10,677 nucleotides of DNA from NCBI GenBank assembly GCA_022560555.1, contig JADFSZ010000046.1, positions 1 to 10,677 on the forward strand, read 5' to 3'. This document shows positions 1 through 7,363 of this stretch, piece after piece. A program made the position numbers and the translations under genes. Numbering within the stretch: position 1 is the stretch's first letter; each line of letters opens with the position of its first letter. The notes below the pieces were generated by a model. The model saw nothing but the letters and a program-made list of their open reading frames with translations. It was not told where the DNA came from and did not search any database. Source of the DNA: JADFSZ01 sp022560555 [NCBI: PVC group bacterium] (GTDB taxonomy: Bacteria; GCA-001730085; JADFSZ01).

Positions 1-120
1 CTGGGCCCTGAGGGTGGTGATCAGGGGGGGTATGTGATCGCGACGGGACGACCCCAGGAAATTAAACAGGTACAAGCGTCTGCCACAGGAAGATATTTAA
101 AAAGGCATTTTCAAAATTAG
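1..120 (+). CDS. uvrA: UvrA, excinuclease ABC subunit A (C-terminal end only)
   Basis: Reading frame 1 is open from the window edge and ends with TAG at 118-120, giving 39 residues. It begins [10 protein letters not shown] and ends [12 protein letters not shown]. The LGPEGG(D/S)xGG block, followed by a 'G-x-P-x-x-(I/V)' turn and a final 'GxYLK' helix, is the invariant extreme C-terminus of UvrA. UvrA is the ABC-type ATPase that scans DNA for bulky lesions and loads UvrB in nucleotide excision repair. LGPEGG follows the second Walker B region in the full protein, which lies upstream of this window. No U-tract terminator is visible after the stop, and the next gene starts 284 bases on behind its own promoter, so uvrA is probably the last gene of a separate transcript. 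The identification rests on a short but highly characteristic tail. Confidence 0.88.
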   Translation: MGPEGGDQGGYVIATGRPQEIKQVQASATGRYLKRHFQN

Positions 121-240
121 GGGAAGATAGATATACAATATACATGGCCCCAAAAAATAAACTAATGTACTAACATATTGTTACTAGTTAAGTTGTGAAT
201 CAACATTTGTTAGAATAATAAAAAAAATCTTTACTTTTAG

Positions 241-263
241 ATAGATCCCTCCCAGCCCCACCA
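241..263 (+). other. tRNA 3'-end-like fragment
   Basis: A C-rich patch stands out in AT-rich spacer DNA. It reads as a T-stem 3' strand (CCTCC, 248-252), an acceptor 3' strand (CAGCCCC, 253-259), discriminator A (260) and encoded CCA (261-263). The seven bases before it (ATAGATC) keep the G-A-x-C end of a T-loop. The bases that should form the 5' T-stem (236-240, TTTAG) do not pair, and no acceptor 5' strand precedes it, so this is not a functional tRNA. It could be a relic of a tRNA gene or of an attachment site, or chance. Confidence 0.25.
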
Positions 264-293
264 GCTAATTCAAATTTATAGAGAATTCTCATA

Positions 294-322
294 TTGTATT
301 ATAACTATGGCTATAATATAAT
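294..322 (+). promoter_or_regulatory. Predicted sigma-70-type promoter for the aro cluster
   Basis: TTGTAT (294-299) and a perfect TATAAT (317-322) are separated by 17 bases, the optimal spacing. A second TATAAT overlaps at 312-317, but its spacing is only 12. Transcription would start near 329-330, leaving a leader of about 75 bases before the aroF ATG at 405. It is the only well-formed promoter I find upstream of the aromatic gene block. Confidence 0.6.
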
Positions 323-333
323 TACGGTTTTGT

Positions 334-357
334 TCCGGAAATCCGGAAATCCTGAAT
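334..357 (+). repeat. Tandem octamer TCCGGAAA (two exact copies and one diverged), possible operator
   Basis: TCCGGAAA occurs at 334-341 and 342-349, followed by TCCTGAAT at 350-357. The first copy sits in the palindrome TTCCGGAA (333-340). The array starts about 12 bases after the -10 hexamer, so it covers the first transcribed bases and is well placed to bind a repressor. A short inverted repeat follows at 361-372 (GGCT, loop CTTG, AGCC), flanked by CTGA (352-355) and TCAG (373-376). No leader peptide rich in aromatic codons was found. The regulatory role is inference. Confidence 0.35.
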
Positions 358-404
358 TTTGGCTCTTGAGCCTCAGCCTTTAAATATCTATAAGGAGTAC
401 GTTT

Positions 405-1421
405 ATGATTATCGTTATGAAGCCAAAGGCGTCGCAAGAACAACTGGATCACTTGATAGAGAAAATTAAATCTCTTGGCTTTTCCGTCAATATCTCCAAA
501 GGGAAAGAGCGGACTGTCATAGGTGTGATCGGAGAAGAAGATAAATTGCGCGTGCAGCCGCTCGAAGCATTTCCCGGAGTCGAAAAAGTGATGTCCGTTC
601 TCAAGCCGTACAAACTTATCTCACGGGAATTTCATCCGGAAAATGCTATTATTGACATTAATGGCGCGCGATTTGGATCCACAGATATATGCATGATTGC
701 CGGGCCCTGCTCCGTTGAAAGTTTAGAACAAATTAGAACCGTCGCGGCAGCGATTAAAAAACTGGGCGGAAAATTGATTCGCGGGGGGGCATTTAAGCCC
801 AGGACAAGTCCCTATGCCTTTCAAGGTTTGGGTGAGCAAGGTCTTAAATACTTAGCACAAATCCGTGAGGAATTCGGGCTGGCGATCGTTACGGAAGTCA
901 TGGACACGCGTGATGTTGAACTTGTCGGGAAATATGCGGATGCGTTTCAAATCGGCGCGCGTAATATGCAGAATTTTAATCTTCTGAAAGAAGTCGGTGC
1001 GACAAAAAAACCCGTGTTTTTAAAAAGAGGTTTATCCGCCACGTATAAGGAATTTCTGATGTCAGCTGAATATATTGCGTCCCGGGGGAATTTTAATGTG
1101 ATCTTGGTTGAGAGGGGCATCCGGACTTTTGAAGACTACACAAGAAATACCCTGGATATTACGGCTGTCCCTGTATTAAAACAATTTACGTACCTTCCGG
1201 TTGTTATTGATCCGAGTCATGCCGCCGGAAGACGAGAGCTGCTTGAGCCCTTATCAAAAGCGGCTGTGGCTGTTGGGGCTGATGGTTTGATGCTTGAGGT
1301 CCACCCTTGCCCTGAAGAAGCCCTCAGTGACGGACAGCAGCAAATTGTTCCTGAGAGATACAAAGAAATTCTTGAAAGCTTGCAAAGTATAGCGAACGCG
1401 GTAGGAAGAAAAATTGTATGA
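405..1421 (+). CDS. aroF: 3-deoxy-7-phosphoheptulonate (DAHP) synthase, type I-beta with N-terminal ferredoxin-like regulatory domain
   Basis: The enzyme condenses phosphoenolpyruvate with erythrose-4-phosphate, the first committed step of aromatic biosynthesis. At 338 residues it matches the Thermotoga maritima enzyme in length and, by memory, in register. Residues 1-65 form the ferredoxin-like regulatory domain ([11 protein letters not shown] at 30-40), and a TIM barrel follows. Visible motifs are the metal ligands C102, H272, E298 and D309; PEP-binding R126 and K131 in the [11 protein letters not shown] stretch; IGARNMQN at 183-190; LKRG at 206-209; and ERGIRTFE at 236-243. The N-terminal domain normally confers tyrosine feedback inhibition. 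The start at ATG 405 is supported by AAGGAG (392-397) seven bases upstream. ATG 417 is too far from it. The stop codon overlaps the tyrA ATG, so the two are translationally coupled. Confidence 0.95.
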   Translation: MIIVMKPKASQEQLDHLIEKIKSLGFSVNISKGKERTVIGVIGEEDKLRVQPLEAFPGVEKVMSVLKPYKLISREFHPENAIIDINGARFGSTDICMIAGPCSVESLEQIRTVAAAIKKLGGKLIRGGAFKPRTSPYAFQGLGEQGLKYLAQIREEFGLAIVTEVMDTRDVELVGKYADAFQIGARNMQNFNLLKEVGATKKPVFLKRGLSATYKEFLMSAEYIASRGNFNVILVERGIRTFEDYTRNTLDITAVPVLKQFTYLPVVIDPSHAAGRRELLEPLSKAAVAVGADGLMLEVHPCPEEALSDGQQQIVPERYKEILESLQSIANAVGRKIV

Positions 1422-2272
1422 AGTTTCATCGGATCGGCATTTATGGCTTGGGGCTTTTAGGCGCTTCTCTCGCGTTAACGATTAAGGACGTTTATAAGCC
1501 TAAAAAAATTATAGGATTCGCGCGAAAGCAAAAGGTTCTCAATCAAGCGATCGCTCAACGGTTGATTGATGAAGGGTACTTGAGTCTGGAAAATCAGGAA
1601 GCCGTTCAATCTTGTGATTTGTTGATTCTGTGTGTGCCGATTCGGTCTATCATGAGCGCCTTGAAAATATTAGAAAAGATCTGTCATAAAAATCTCGTTG
1701 TTGTAGATGTTGGAAGTACTAAGGAACAAATTGTTAAAACGGCCGATCAGGTTTTAAGGAAAAGCCCCGTCTCGTTTGTGGGGTGCCACCCCATGGCGGG
1801 TTCGGACAAGAGCGGCCTCATTCATGCTCAAAGAGACCTATTTGAAAGAGCTCTTTGCCTGGTTTGTCCCGGAAAAACCTCGCCAAAAAAGGTTACACAC
1901 GCGGTGGAAGTTTTTTGGAGAAGACTCAATTGCAGGGTGGAAATAATTAACGCAAAGGATCATGATAAAATTATCGCACGCGTTAGCCATTTTCCTCATC
2001 TGGTAAGCGCGGCTCTTGTCCAGAGTGTCAACGAATCACAGGTTAAATACGCCGGCGCGGGTTTTAAGGATATGACGCGAATTGCGGCAAGTAATACCGA
2101 GCTTTGGAAAGAAATTTTGTTTTCAAATATCCATGCTGTTAAGAAAGCTCATGAGGAATTTGATAGAAAATTAAAGTCCCTGATCGCTCTCATGGGCAAA
2201 CATGACGAAAAGAAATTTTCCAAAATAATTCATAAAGCTTCGGAACGTAGAAAAAAAATCGATAAAATGTGA
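1418..2272 (+). CDS. tyrA: Prephenate (or arogenate) dehydrogenase, TyrA family
   Basis: TyrA oxidatively decarboxylates prephenate to 4-hydroxyphenylpyruvate, or arogenate to tyrosine, in the tyrosine branch. The protein is 284 residues. The N-terminal Rossmann fold has GLGLLG at 10-15, CVPI at 72-75 and DVGSTK at 97-102. The catalytic signature [12 protein letters not shown] lies at 122-133, with H124 as the likely catalytic histidine. It is followed by SHFPH at 190-194 and FKDMTR ending at R221, the expected substrate-binding arginine. No ACT or chorismate mutase domain is fused. At the end of beta-2 (IIGFARK, 31-37) there is no acidic residue; R36 and K37 occur instead, which bears on cofactor choice. 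The ATG shares the ATGA overlap with the aroF stop, and AGGAAG (1403-1408) is the ribosome site. aroA follows after 25 bases. Confidence 0.92.
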   Translation: MKFHRIGIYGLGLLGASLALTIKDVYKPKKIIGFARKQKVLNQAIAQRLIDEGYLSLENQEAVQSCDLLILCVPIRSIMSALKILEKICHKNLVVVDVGSTKEQIVKTADQVLRKSPVSFVGCHPMAGSDKSGLIHAQRDLFERALCLVCPGKTSPKKVTHAVEVFWRRLNCRVEIINAKDHDKIIARVSHFPHLVSAALVQSVNESQVKYAGAGFKDMTRIAASNTELWKEILFSNIHAVKKAHEEFDRKLKSLIALMGKHDEKKFSKIIHKASERRKKIDKM

Positions 2273-2297
2273 TCTTATGCTAACAAGGACATGTACT

Positions 2298-3563
2298 ATG
2301 ACAAGAGTTTGCGGCGAAATAAAAGTCCCGGGTGACAAATCGATTTCACACAGGGCCTTGATATTTGCCTCTTTGGCAGATGGGGTGTCCACGATCCGTA
2401 ATTTTCTTGCCGCAGATGATTGTTTAGCCACCATGCACGCAATGCAAGCTATGGGGGCTGATATTGCATTAAATGGAACAACTTTGACTGTCCGGGGGAT
2501 GGGGATGGGAGGCTTAAAATGTCCAACTCAAGTACTGGATGTCAGAAATTCCGGAACATCAGCACGATTGCTTTTAGGTGTTCTTGCTGCGCAAGATTTT
2601 GAAGTCCAGATCACAGGGGATGATTCTTTAAGACGTCGCCCCATGAAAAGAGTGATTGAACCACTCGAAAAAATGGGCGCAAAGTTTACAAGCTCAAGTG
2701 GTGATGTTCTTCCTGTACGTGTGCTCAGAAAAGATCGCCCCTTAGAGGGAATCCATTATCGTACACCGTTGGCCAGCGCTCAAGTAAAATCCGCCATTTT
2801 ATTGGCGGGCATGTACGCGGAGGGCTCGACATCTGTTGAAGAACCCCACGGTTCACGTGATCATACGGAAAACATGATGGCACATTTAGGCTTGCCGATC
2901 AAACGCGCGGGATTGACAACGACTATCGAGAAGGTTACTAAAATTCCTGCGTTTCAATGTGATGTGCCCGGAGATATTTCAAGCGCAGCTTTCTTTATCG
3001 TATTAGCTCTGATTGTTCCTGATTCAGAGCTTGTTTTGAAAAATGTCGGGCTGAATCCGACAAGAACGGGTTTTTTGAAGGTTCTACAACGGATGGGGGC
3101 GGATATCAAAATTTTAAATCAAAATATGGATTCATTTGAGCCGTTCGGCGACCTTCTTGTTAGATCGAGCTTTCTCACGGGTACGGACATCTTGGCTGAG
3201 GAGATTCCGTCTCTGATAGATGAAATACCTGTGCTGGCTGTTGCGGCGGCGAAAGCCGAAGGCTTGAGCCGTATTCAAGGGGCCGAAGATTTGCGCCAAA
3301 AAGAGTCTGATCGCCTTCAAGCATTAGCCTCAAATCTCAAAAATATGGGGGTAAATGTTCTTGAGAAAAAAGACGGGCTCGAGATTAAGGGACAAAAAGA
3401 TTTTTCATCCGCGCGCGTCCGGAGTTTTGGGGATCATCGCATAGCCATGGCGATGGAGATTGCCAAAAAGGCAGCTCAAAATGAAATCCAAATAGATAAC
3501 ACGGATTGTGTGAATATATCATTTCCGCAATTTTATGAACTGCTGAGGGATGTGCTTGAGTGA
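2298..3563 (+). CDS. aroA: 3-phosphoshikimate 1-carboxyvinyltransferase (EPSP synthase)
   Basis: AroA transfers the enolpyruvyl group of PEP to shikimate-3-phosphate, two steps before tyrosine-branch prephenate. I place the start at ATG 2298 (421 residues) because AAGGA (2285-2289) lies eight bases upstream, and because EPSP synthases begin with 'GEIKVPGDKSISHRA' very near the N-terminus. The in-frame ATG at 2277 would add seven residues without a ribosome site. Numbering from 2298, visible motifs are GDKS 12-15, NSGTSAR 84-90, SAQVK 160-164, RDHTE 187-191, NPTR 253-256, catalytic D308 in DEIP, QKESDR from 334, and FGDHRIAMA from 377. The four motifs GDKx, SAQxK, RxHxE and NxTR are the published signature of class II EPSP synthases. 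The 3' end overlaps the start of cmk by 14 bases. Confidence 0.94.
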   Translation: MTRVCGEIKVPGDKSISHRALIFASLADGVSTIRNFLAADDCLATMHAMQAMGADIALNGTTLTVRGMGMGGLKCPTQVLDVRNSGTSARLLLGVLAAQDFEVQITGDDSLRRRPMKRVIEPLEKMGAKFTSSSGDVLPVRVLRKDRPLEGIHYRTPLASAQVKSAILLAGMYAEGSTSVEEPHGSRDHTENMMAHLGLPIKRAGLTTTIEKVTKIPAFQCDVPGDISSAAFFIVLALIVPDSELVLKNVGLNPTRTGFLKVLQRMGADIKILNQNMDSFEPFGDLLVRSSFLTGTDILAEEIPSLIDEIPVLAVAAAKAEGLSRIQGAEDLRQKESDRLQALASNLKNMGVNVLEKKDGLEIKGQKDFSSARVRSFGDHRIAMAMEIAKKAAQNEIQIDNTDCVNISFPQFYELLRDVLE

Positions 3564-4236
3564 GAGGCAAGATAAACCGTTTATTATAACGATTGATGGG
3601 CCGGCGGGTGCCGGGAAAAGCACGCTTGCAAAGAAGTTGGCGGCCCATGTCGGAGCCATATATTTGGATACAGGATCCATGTATAGGGCGGCAACATTAA
3701 AGATTGTTGAGGAGAGGGTGGATATTCACGATGAACAAGCCGTTCATCAAGCTCTTTGTTCCACAGAAATACAGTTTGTTAAATATGATGAGATATTGAT
3801 GGACAATCGGAATGTGGAGTCATTGATTCGCTCGCGCGCGATTGACAAAACCGTTTCGCTTATTTCATCGTATTCAGATGTGCGAAAAAAAATGGTTGGA
3901 CTTCAGCGGGATTTTGCAAGAACGCATAAAACTGTAGTAGAAGGACGGGACGTTGGATCTGTTGTGTTTCCGAAAGCCGATGTTAAATTCTTCTTAACGG
4001 CTGATCTGAACGAACGAGCGGCACGCCGGCAAAAGGAGCTCAAAGAAAAGGGTGTGGAGGCGGTTTATGAAGATATTCGAAAAGAAATTCGCGAAAGAGA
4101 CCGGTTAGATGAATCACGCGAACATTCTCCTTTAAAGGTGCCGGACGGCGCCTTTGTCGTGGATACGACACATTTAGGCATTGAAGATGTTTTAAAAGCT
4201 TTGACGGGAAAAACCATAGAGGTTTTGAATCTCTAA
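3550..4236 (+). CDS. cmk: Cytidylate kinase (CMP/dCMP kinase)
   Basis: This kinase phosphorylates CMP and dCMP with ATP, giving CDP/dCDP for RNA, DNA and CDP-activated precursors. The protein is 228 residues, typical of the long bacterial form. The Walker A loop is GPAGAGKST (17-25), followed by YLDTGSMYRA (38-47), which binds the nucleotide monophosphate. EGRDVGSVVFP lies at 131-141, and a lid with RERDRLDESREHSPL begins around 181. The gene starts inside the end of aroA. ATG 3550 is used here, but TTG 3556 in the same frame sits at a better distance (5 bases) from GAGGGA (3545-3550) and would give 226 residues. The aroA-cmk-rpsA order is common across bacteria, so the link with aroA is positional rather than metabolic. 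Confidence 0.93.
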   Translation: MCLSERQDKPFIITIDGPAGAGKSTLAKKLAAHVGAIYLDTGSMYRAATLKIVEERVDIHDEQAVHQALCSTEIQFVKYDEILMDNRNVESLIRSRAIDKTVSLISSYSDVRKKMVGLQRDFARTHKTVVEGRDVGSVVFPKADVKFFLTADLNERAARRQKELKEKGVEAVYEDIRKEIRERDRLDESREHSPLKVPDGAFVVDTTHLGIEDVLKALTGKTIEVLNL

Positions 4237-4327
4237 AGAACAAAATATTTGAGTGTGGGACTGGAGGTGAAGGGTAGAGAAGTAAATGTTTTTATATTTT
4301 ATGAACTTGCTTTTAAAAAAATGACAC

Positions 4328-4336
4328 TAAGGAGGT
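4328..4336 (+). promoter_or_regulatory. Full-length Shine-Dalgarno of rpsA
   Basis: TAAGGAGGT is complementary over nine bases to the 3' end of bacterial 16S rRNA, and the rpsA ATG follows six bases later. It is the strongest ribosome site in the window. The other genes have 4-6 base matches. Confidence 0.75.
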
Positions 4337-4342
4337 TTCAAC

Positions 4343-5956
4343 ATGATTGCGGAAAGTATAAATGAGGAAACGGCGAATGACTCTCAAAATGAAAATGTTG
4401 AGAGTATGGAAAAATTATTGGCCGATAGCTTGAAGGAATTTAAAACCGGAGAGATTATCGAGGGAGCGATTATTGCTATCAGTAAAAGTGATGTGATGAT
4501 CGATATTGGATACAAATCCGAAGGCATGATAAATATTACTGAGTTTAACAATCCTGAGGAACTTAAAGTAGGACAAACCATCAAGGTGTTTCTCGAATCT
4601 ATTGAGAATCAGGAAGGGAACGTCGTTCTTTCAAAGAATAAAGCGGATAAAATTATCAGTTGGGATCGTACGATGTCGGCTTTTGAAGAGGGATCTCAGG
4701 TGAAAGGGAGGATTATTCGCAAAGTTAAAGGGGGGTTGATTGTCGACATTGGCCTTGACGCATTTTTACCGGCTTCTCAAGTGGACATCAGACCCGTGCA
4801 GGATATTGACTCTCTGATGGGGAAAATGCATGATTTTAAGATCGTTAAGATCAATCATGAGCGTAAAAATGTTGTTGTGTCCCGTAGAGAGCTTTTGGAA
4901 AAGGACCGTGAAGCCAAACGTCAGCAGCTTGTCAGTAAGATCAAAAAGGGAGATGTTCTCAAGGGACATGTAAAGAACATCACCGATTTTGGAGCCTTTA
5001 TCGATCTTGGCGGTTTGGATGGATTGCTTCATATAACGGATATGAGCTGGGGGCGTATCAGTCATCCTTCAGAAGTTGTTGCTTTGGGTGATGAAATCGA
5101 AGTTGTTGTTCTGGACTTTGATGAAGTCAAACAACGAGTGTCTCTTGGATTAAAGCAAAAATCTTCTAATCCCTGGGTACATGCCGAAGAGAAGTATCCT
5201 ATCTCTTCCCGGGTTAAAGGGAGAGTTGTGAATATTACCAATTACGGAGTTTTTGTCGAGCTGGAGGAGGGAATCGAAGGCTTGGTCCATATCTCTGAGA
5301 TGTCTTGGACAAAAAGAATCAATCATCCTTCTGAAATCCTTGGTATCGGAGACACAGTTGAAATTGTTGTCCTGAACATCAATGTTGAGGAACAAAAGAT
5401 TTCTCTGGGAATAAAACAAACAGAAGTCAATCCCTGGGAAAAAGTTCAGGAAAAATATCCTGTTGGCACGAAAATCGAAGGCCGCATTAAAAATATTACG
5501 GACTATGGTGCTTTTGTTGAGCTCGAAGAGGGCATTAACGGACTCATTCATTCAAGTGATATGAGCTGGACACGGAAAATCAGTCATCCCACAGAGGTTC
5601 TTAAAAAGGGAGATGATGTGACGGCCGTTGTTCTCAATGTCAGCCCGGAGAATAAAAAGATATCACTTGGGCTAAAGCAATTGACGGATGACCCTTGGTT
5701 GACAAGCATCCCGGAAAAGTATCGTGAAGGCGATGCCTTGACCGGAAAAATTTCAAAAATAACCGGTTTCGGATTGTTTGTTCTTCTGGATGATGAAGTT
5801 GAAGGCTTACTTCACGCGTCTGAACTCGGGTTGGAAGAGGGCAAAAAACCGGAAGATATCTATAAAGTCGGGGATGAGCTTAAAATCATTATCGCAAAGG
5901 TAGATTCTACCGAAAAGAAAATTGCCCTTTCCAGGCAACTTCCAAAATCGATGTAA
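4343..5956 (+). CDS. rpsA: 30S ribosomal protein S1, six S1 domains
   Basis: S1 binds mRNA on the small ribosomal subunit and promotes initiation on structured or weakly ribosome-binding messages. The protein is 537 residues. After an acidic N-terminal tail (1-33) it has six OB-fold S1 repeats at about 34-100, 117-183, 201-272, 288-359, 374-446 and 460-531. Domains 3-5 are the most alike, each with NITDFGAF- or NITNYGVF-type strands, a (D/E)MSW turn, HP(S/T)E and a closing SLG(L/I)KQ. This fits family knowledge that the central domains bind RNA and the first two dock on the ribosome. Domain 6 is more divergent. Six domains is the full Gram-negative arrangement, unlike the four-domain proteins of many Firmicutes. 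The 106-base gap after cmk contains no convincing promoter, and the glmM-type gene follows within about 20 bases. Confidence 0.95.
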   Translation: MIAESINEETANDSQNENVESMEKLLADSLKEFKTGEIIEGAIIAISKSDVMIDIGYKSEGMINITEFNNPEELKVGQTIKVFLESIENQEGNVVLSKNKADKIISWDRTMSAFEEGSQVKGRIIRKVKGGLIVDIGLDAFLPASQVDIRPVQDIDSLMGKMHDFKIVKINHERKNVVVSRRELLEKDREAKRQQLVSKIKKGDVLKGHVKNITDFGAFIDLGGLDGLLHITDMSWGRISHPSEVVALGDEIEVVVLDFDEVKQRVSLGLKQKSSNPWVHAEEKYPISSRVKGRVVNITNYGVFVELEEGIEGLVHISEMSWTKRINHPSEILGIGDTVEIVVLNINVEEQKISLGIKQTEVNPWEKVQEKYPVGTKIEGRIKNITDYGAFVELEEGINGLIHSSDMSWTRKISHPTEVLKKGDDVTAVVLNVSPENKKISLGLKQLTDDPWLTSIPEKYREGDALTGKISKITGFGLFVLLDDEVEGLLHASELGLEEGKKPEDIYKVGDELKIIIAKVDSTEKKIALSRQLPKSM

Positions 5957-5975
5957 GAAAAGGGGTGTGAGGATA

Positions 5976-7337
5976 TTGCGCCAGAAGACGAATCAGAAGA
6001 GTGCTTCCTTGATGGTGGGTGTATCCGGCGTCCGGGGTATTGTCGGAGAATCCCTGACTCCGGAGGTTTTAACACGATTTGCCTGCGCTTTTGGCACGTA
6101 TCTTCACCGGGGACGGGTTGTTATCGGTCGGGATACCAGATCGACCGGTACGATGGTTCAGCCTTTAGTTACTTCATGTCTTTTAGCTACGGGTTGTGTG
6201 GTTATTGACATTGGAATTTGCCCGACGCCGACCTGTCAGGTCATGGTCGAGCACCTAAAAGCGGACGGCGGCATTATTATTTCGGCCAGTCATAATCCGG
6301 TTGAATGGAACGCGCTTAAATTTTTCGGTTCTGACGGGATTTATTTAAATGCCGAAGAGGGCACATCGTTATTAAAAATTTACGATCAAGGGCCCTTGTC
6401 ATTTGCCTCTTGGGACCAAGTGCCGTCTTCAGAAGTAAATTCTCATGCGCTTGATATTCACATGGAGATGGTCTTGTCCGGGATCGACATTGAATCCATT
6501 CGAAAGAAGAAATTTAAAGTCGCGCTTGATGGGTGTAACGGAGCGGGATCTGTGATCACGCCTCGCTTATTAGAATCTTTAGGCTGTGATGTTGAGCTTC
6601 TCTGGTGTGATCCTAACGGAACATTTCCGCGTGATCCGGAGCCGATAAAGGAAAATCTGTCTGAATTAGCCTCATTTGTAAAAAGGACCCGGTCTGATAT
6701 TGGATTTGCCCAGGATGCCGACGCGGACCGTCTTGCCATGGTTTCTGAAGAAGGAGTTATTTTGGGCGAAGAATACTCTCTTGCTATGATCACCGAATGG
6801 CTCCTATCACAGACGCCTGGAAAAATTGTTGCTAATCTATCTACATCTAGAATGCTTGACGATTTAGCCAAAAAATATAAGGGTGAACTTATTAGGACCA
6901 AAGTCGGAGAAGTTAACGTAGCAAGAAAGATCCAGGAAACGCGTGCTGTGATTGGCGGTGAAGGGAACGGAGGTATTATTGATCCGAAATTCCATCTGGG
7001 ACGGGATAGTCTCGTTGGGATTGTTAGAATGCTCGAGTATATGGCTCATGAAAATACACGCGTGTCTCAATTAGCCGCTCGCCTGGAGAAATATTACATG
7101 ACAAAGCTTAAAACCAATGTGAGTCCTGACGGATACGCTAAGGTTATTGATTTTTTTCAGAAAAAATACAAAATGGAAAAAATCAGCCTGTTAGACGGCA
7201 TACGCGTTGATTGGGAAGATTCCTGGATTCATGTTCGGCCTTCCGGGACAGAGCCCATTGTGCGCGTTATCGCGGAAGCCAAAGACTCCCATCGTGTTAA
7301 TGCTCTTTGTGAAGAAGCCCTAAATATGCTTGCATAA
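5976..7337 (+). CDS. glmM: Phosphoglucosamine mutase-type alpha-D-phosphohexomutase
   Basis: The family interconverts hexose-6-phosphates and hexose-1-phosphates through a phosphoserine. The gene lies 26 bases before glmS, so the likely job is GlcN-6-P to GlcN-1-P for UDP-GlcNAc, although phosphomannomutase or phosphoglucomutase activity cannot be excluded from sequence. With the start used here (453 residues), motifs are SGVRGIVGE from 17, the phosphoserine loop SASHNP (S105), the metal loop DADADR (247-252, in place of the commoner DGDGDR), the sugar loop GGEGNGG (327-333) and the phosphate loop RPSGTEP (421-427). All four domains are present. The start is uncertain. TTG 5976 lies nine bases past AAGGGG-like sequence and does not overlap rpsA. 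ATG 6012 would begin directly at MVGVSGVRG. ATG 5922 would overlap rpsA and has no ribosome site. Confidence 0.85.
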   Translation: MRQKTNQKSASLMVGVSGVRGIVGESLTPEVLTRFACAFGTYLHRGRVVIGRDTRSTGTMVQPLVTSCLLATGCVVIDIGICPTPTCQVMVEHLKADGGIIISASHNPVEWNALKFFGSDGIYLNAEEGTSLLKIYDQGPLSFASWDQVPSSEVNSHALDIHMEMVLSGIDIESIRKKKFKVALDGCNGAGSVITPRLLESLGCDVELLWCDPNGTFPRDPEPIKENLSELASFVKRTRSDIGFAQDADADRLAMVSEEGVILGEEYSLAMITEWLLSQTPGKIVANLSTSRMLDDLAKKYKGELIRTKVGEVNVARKIQETRAVIGGEGNGGIIDPKFHLGRDSLVGIVRMLEYMAHENTRVSQLAARLEKYYMTKLKTNVSPDGYAKVIDFFQKKYKMEKISLLDGIRVDWEDSWIHVRPSGTEPIVRVIAEAKDSHRVNALCEEALNMLA

Positions 7338-7363
7338 GAAAAACCTTTATTTTAAGGATCATT

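Noticed and set aside
120-156. Terminator after uvrA (GGGG at 120-123 and CCCC at 148-151)
   Set aside because: The potential stem is four base pairs with a loop of about 24 bases, and is followed by A residues rather than a U-tract on the + strand.
2277-2297. Start of aroA at ATG 2277
   Set aside because: No ribosome site precedes it, whereas AAGGA (2285-2289) is well placed for ATG 2298, which also fits the usual N-terminus of the family.
4201-4300. Promoter for rpsA from TTGACG at 4201-4206 or TATATT at 4293-4298
   Set aside because: TTGACG lacks a -10 at proper spacing (the best is TTGAAT at 18 bases), and TATATT lacks any -35-like hexamer upstream.
5922-5975. Start of the phosphohexomutase at ATG 5922
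   Set aside because: It would overlap rpsA by 35 bases, has no Shine-Dalgarno, and adds a stretch unlike any known family N-terminus (in rpsA's out-of-frame sequence).
6458-6901. Minus-strand open frame of 147 codons opposite the phosphohexomutase (also 5150-5551 opposite rpsA)
   Set aside because: They lie wholly inside strongly conserved + strand genes, show no recognisable domain or ribosome site, and have the composition expected of antisense shadows.
7338-7363. glmS ribozyme/riboswitch upstream of glmS
   Set aside because: Only 26 bases separate the glmM-type stop from the glmS ATG, and they contain just the ribosome site. The ribozyme needs well over 100 bases.
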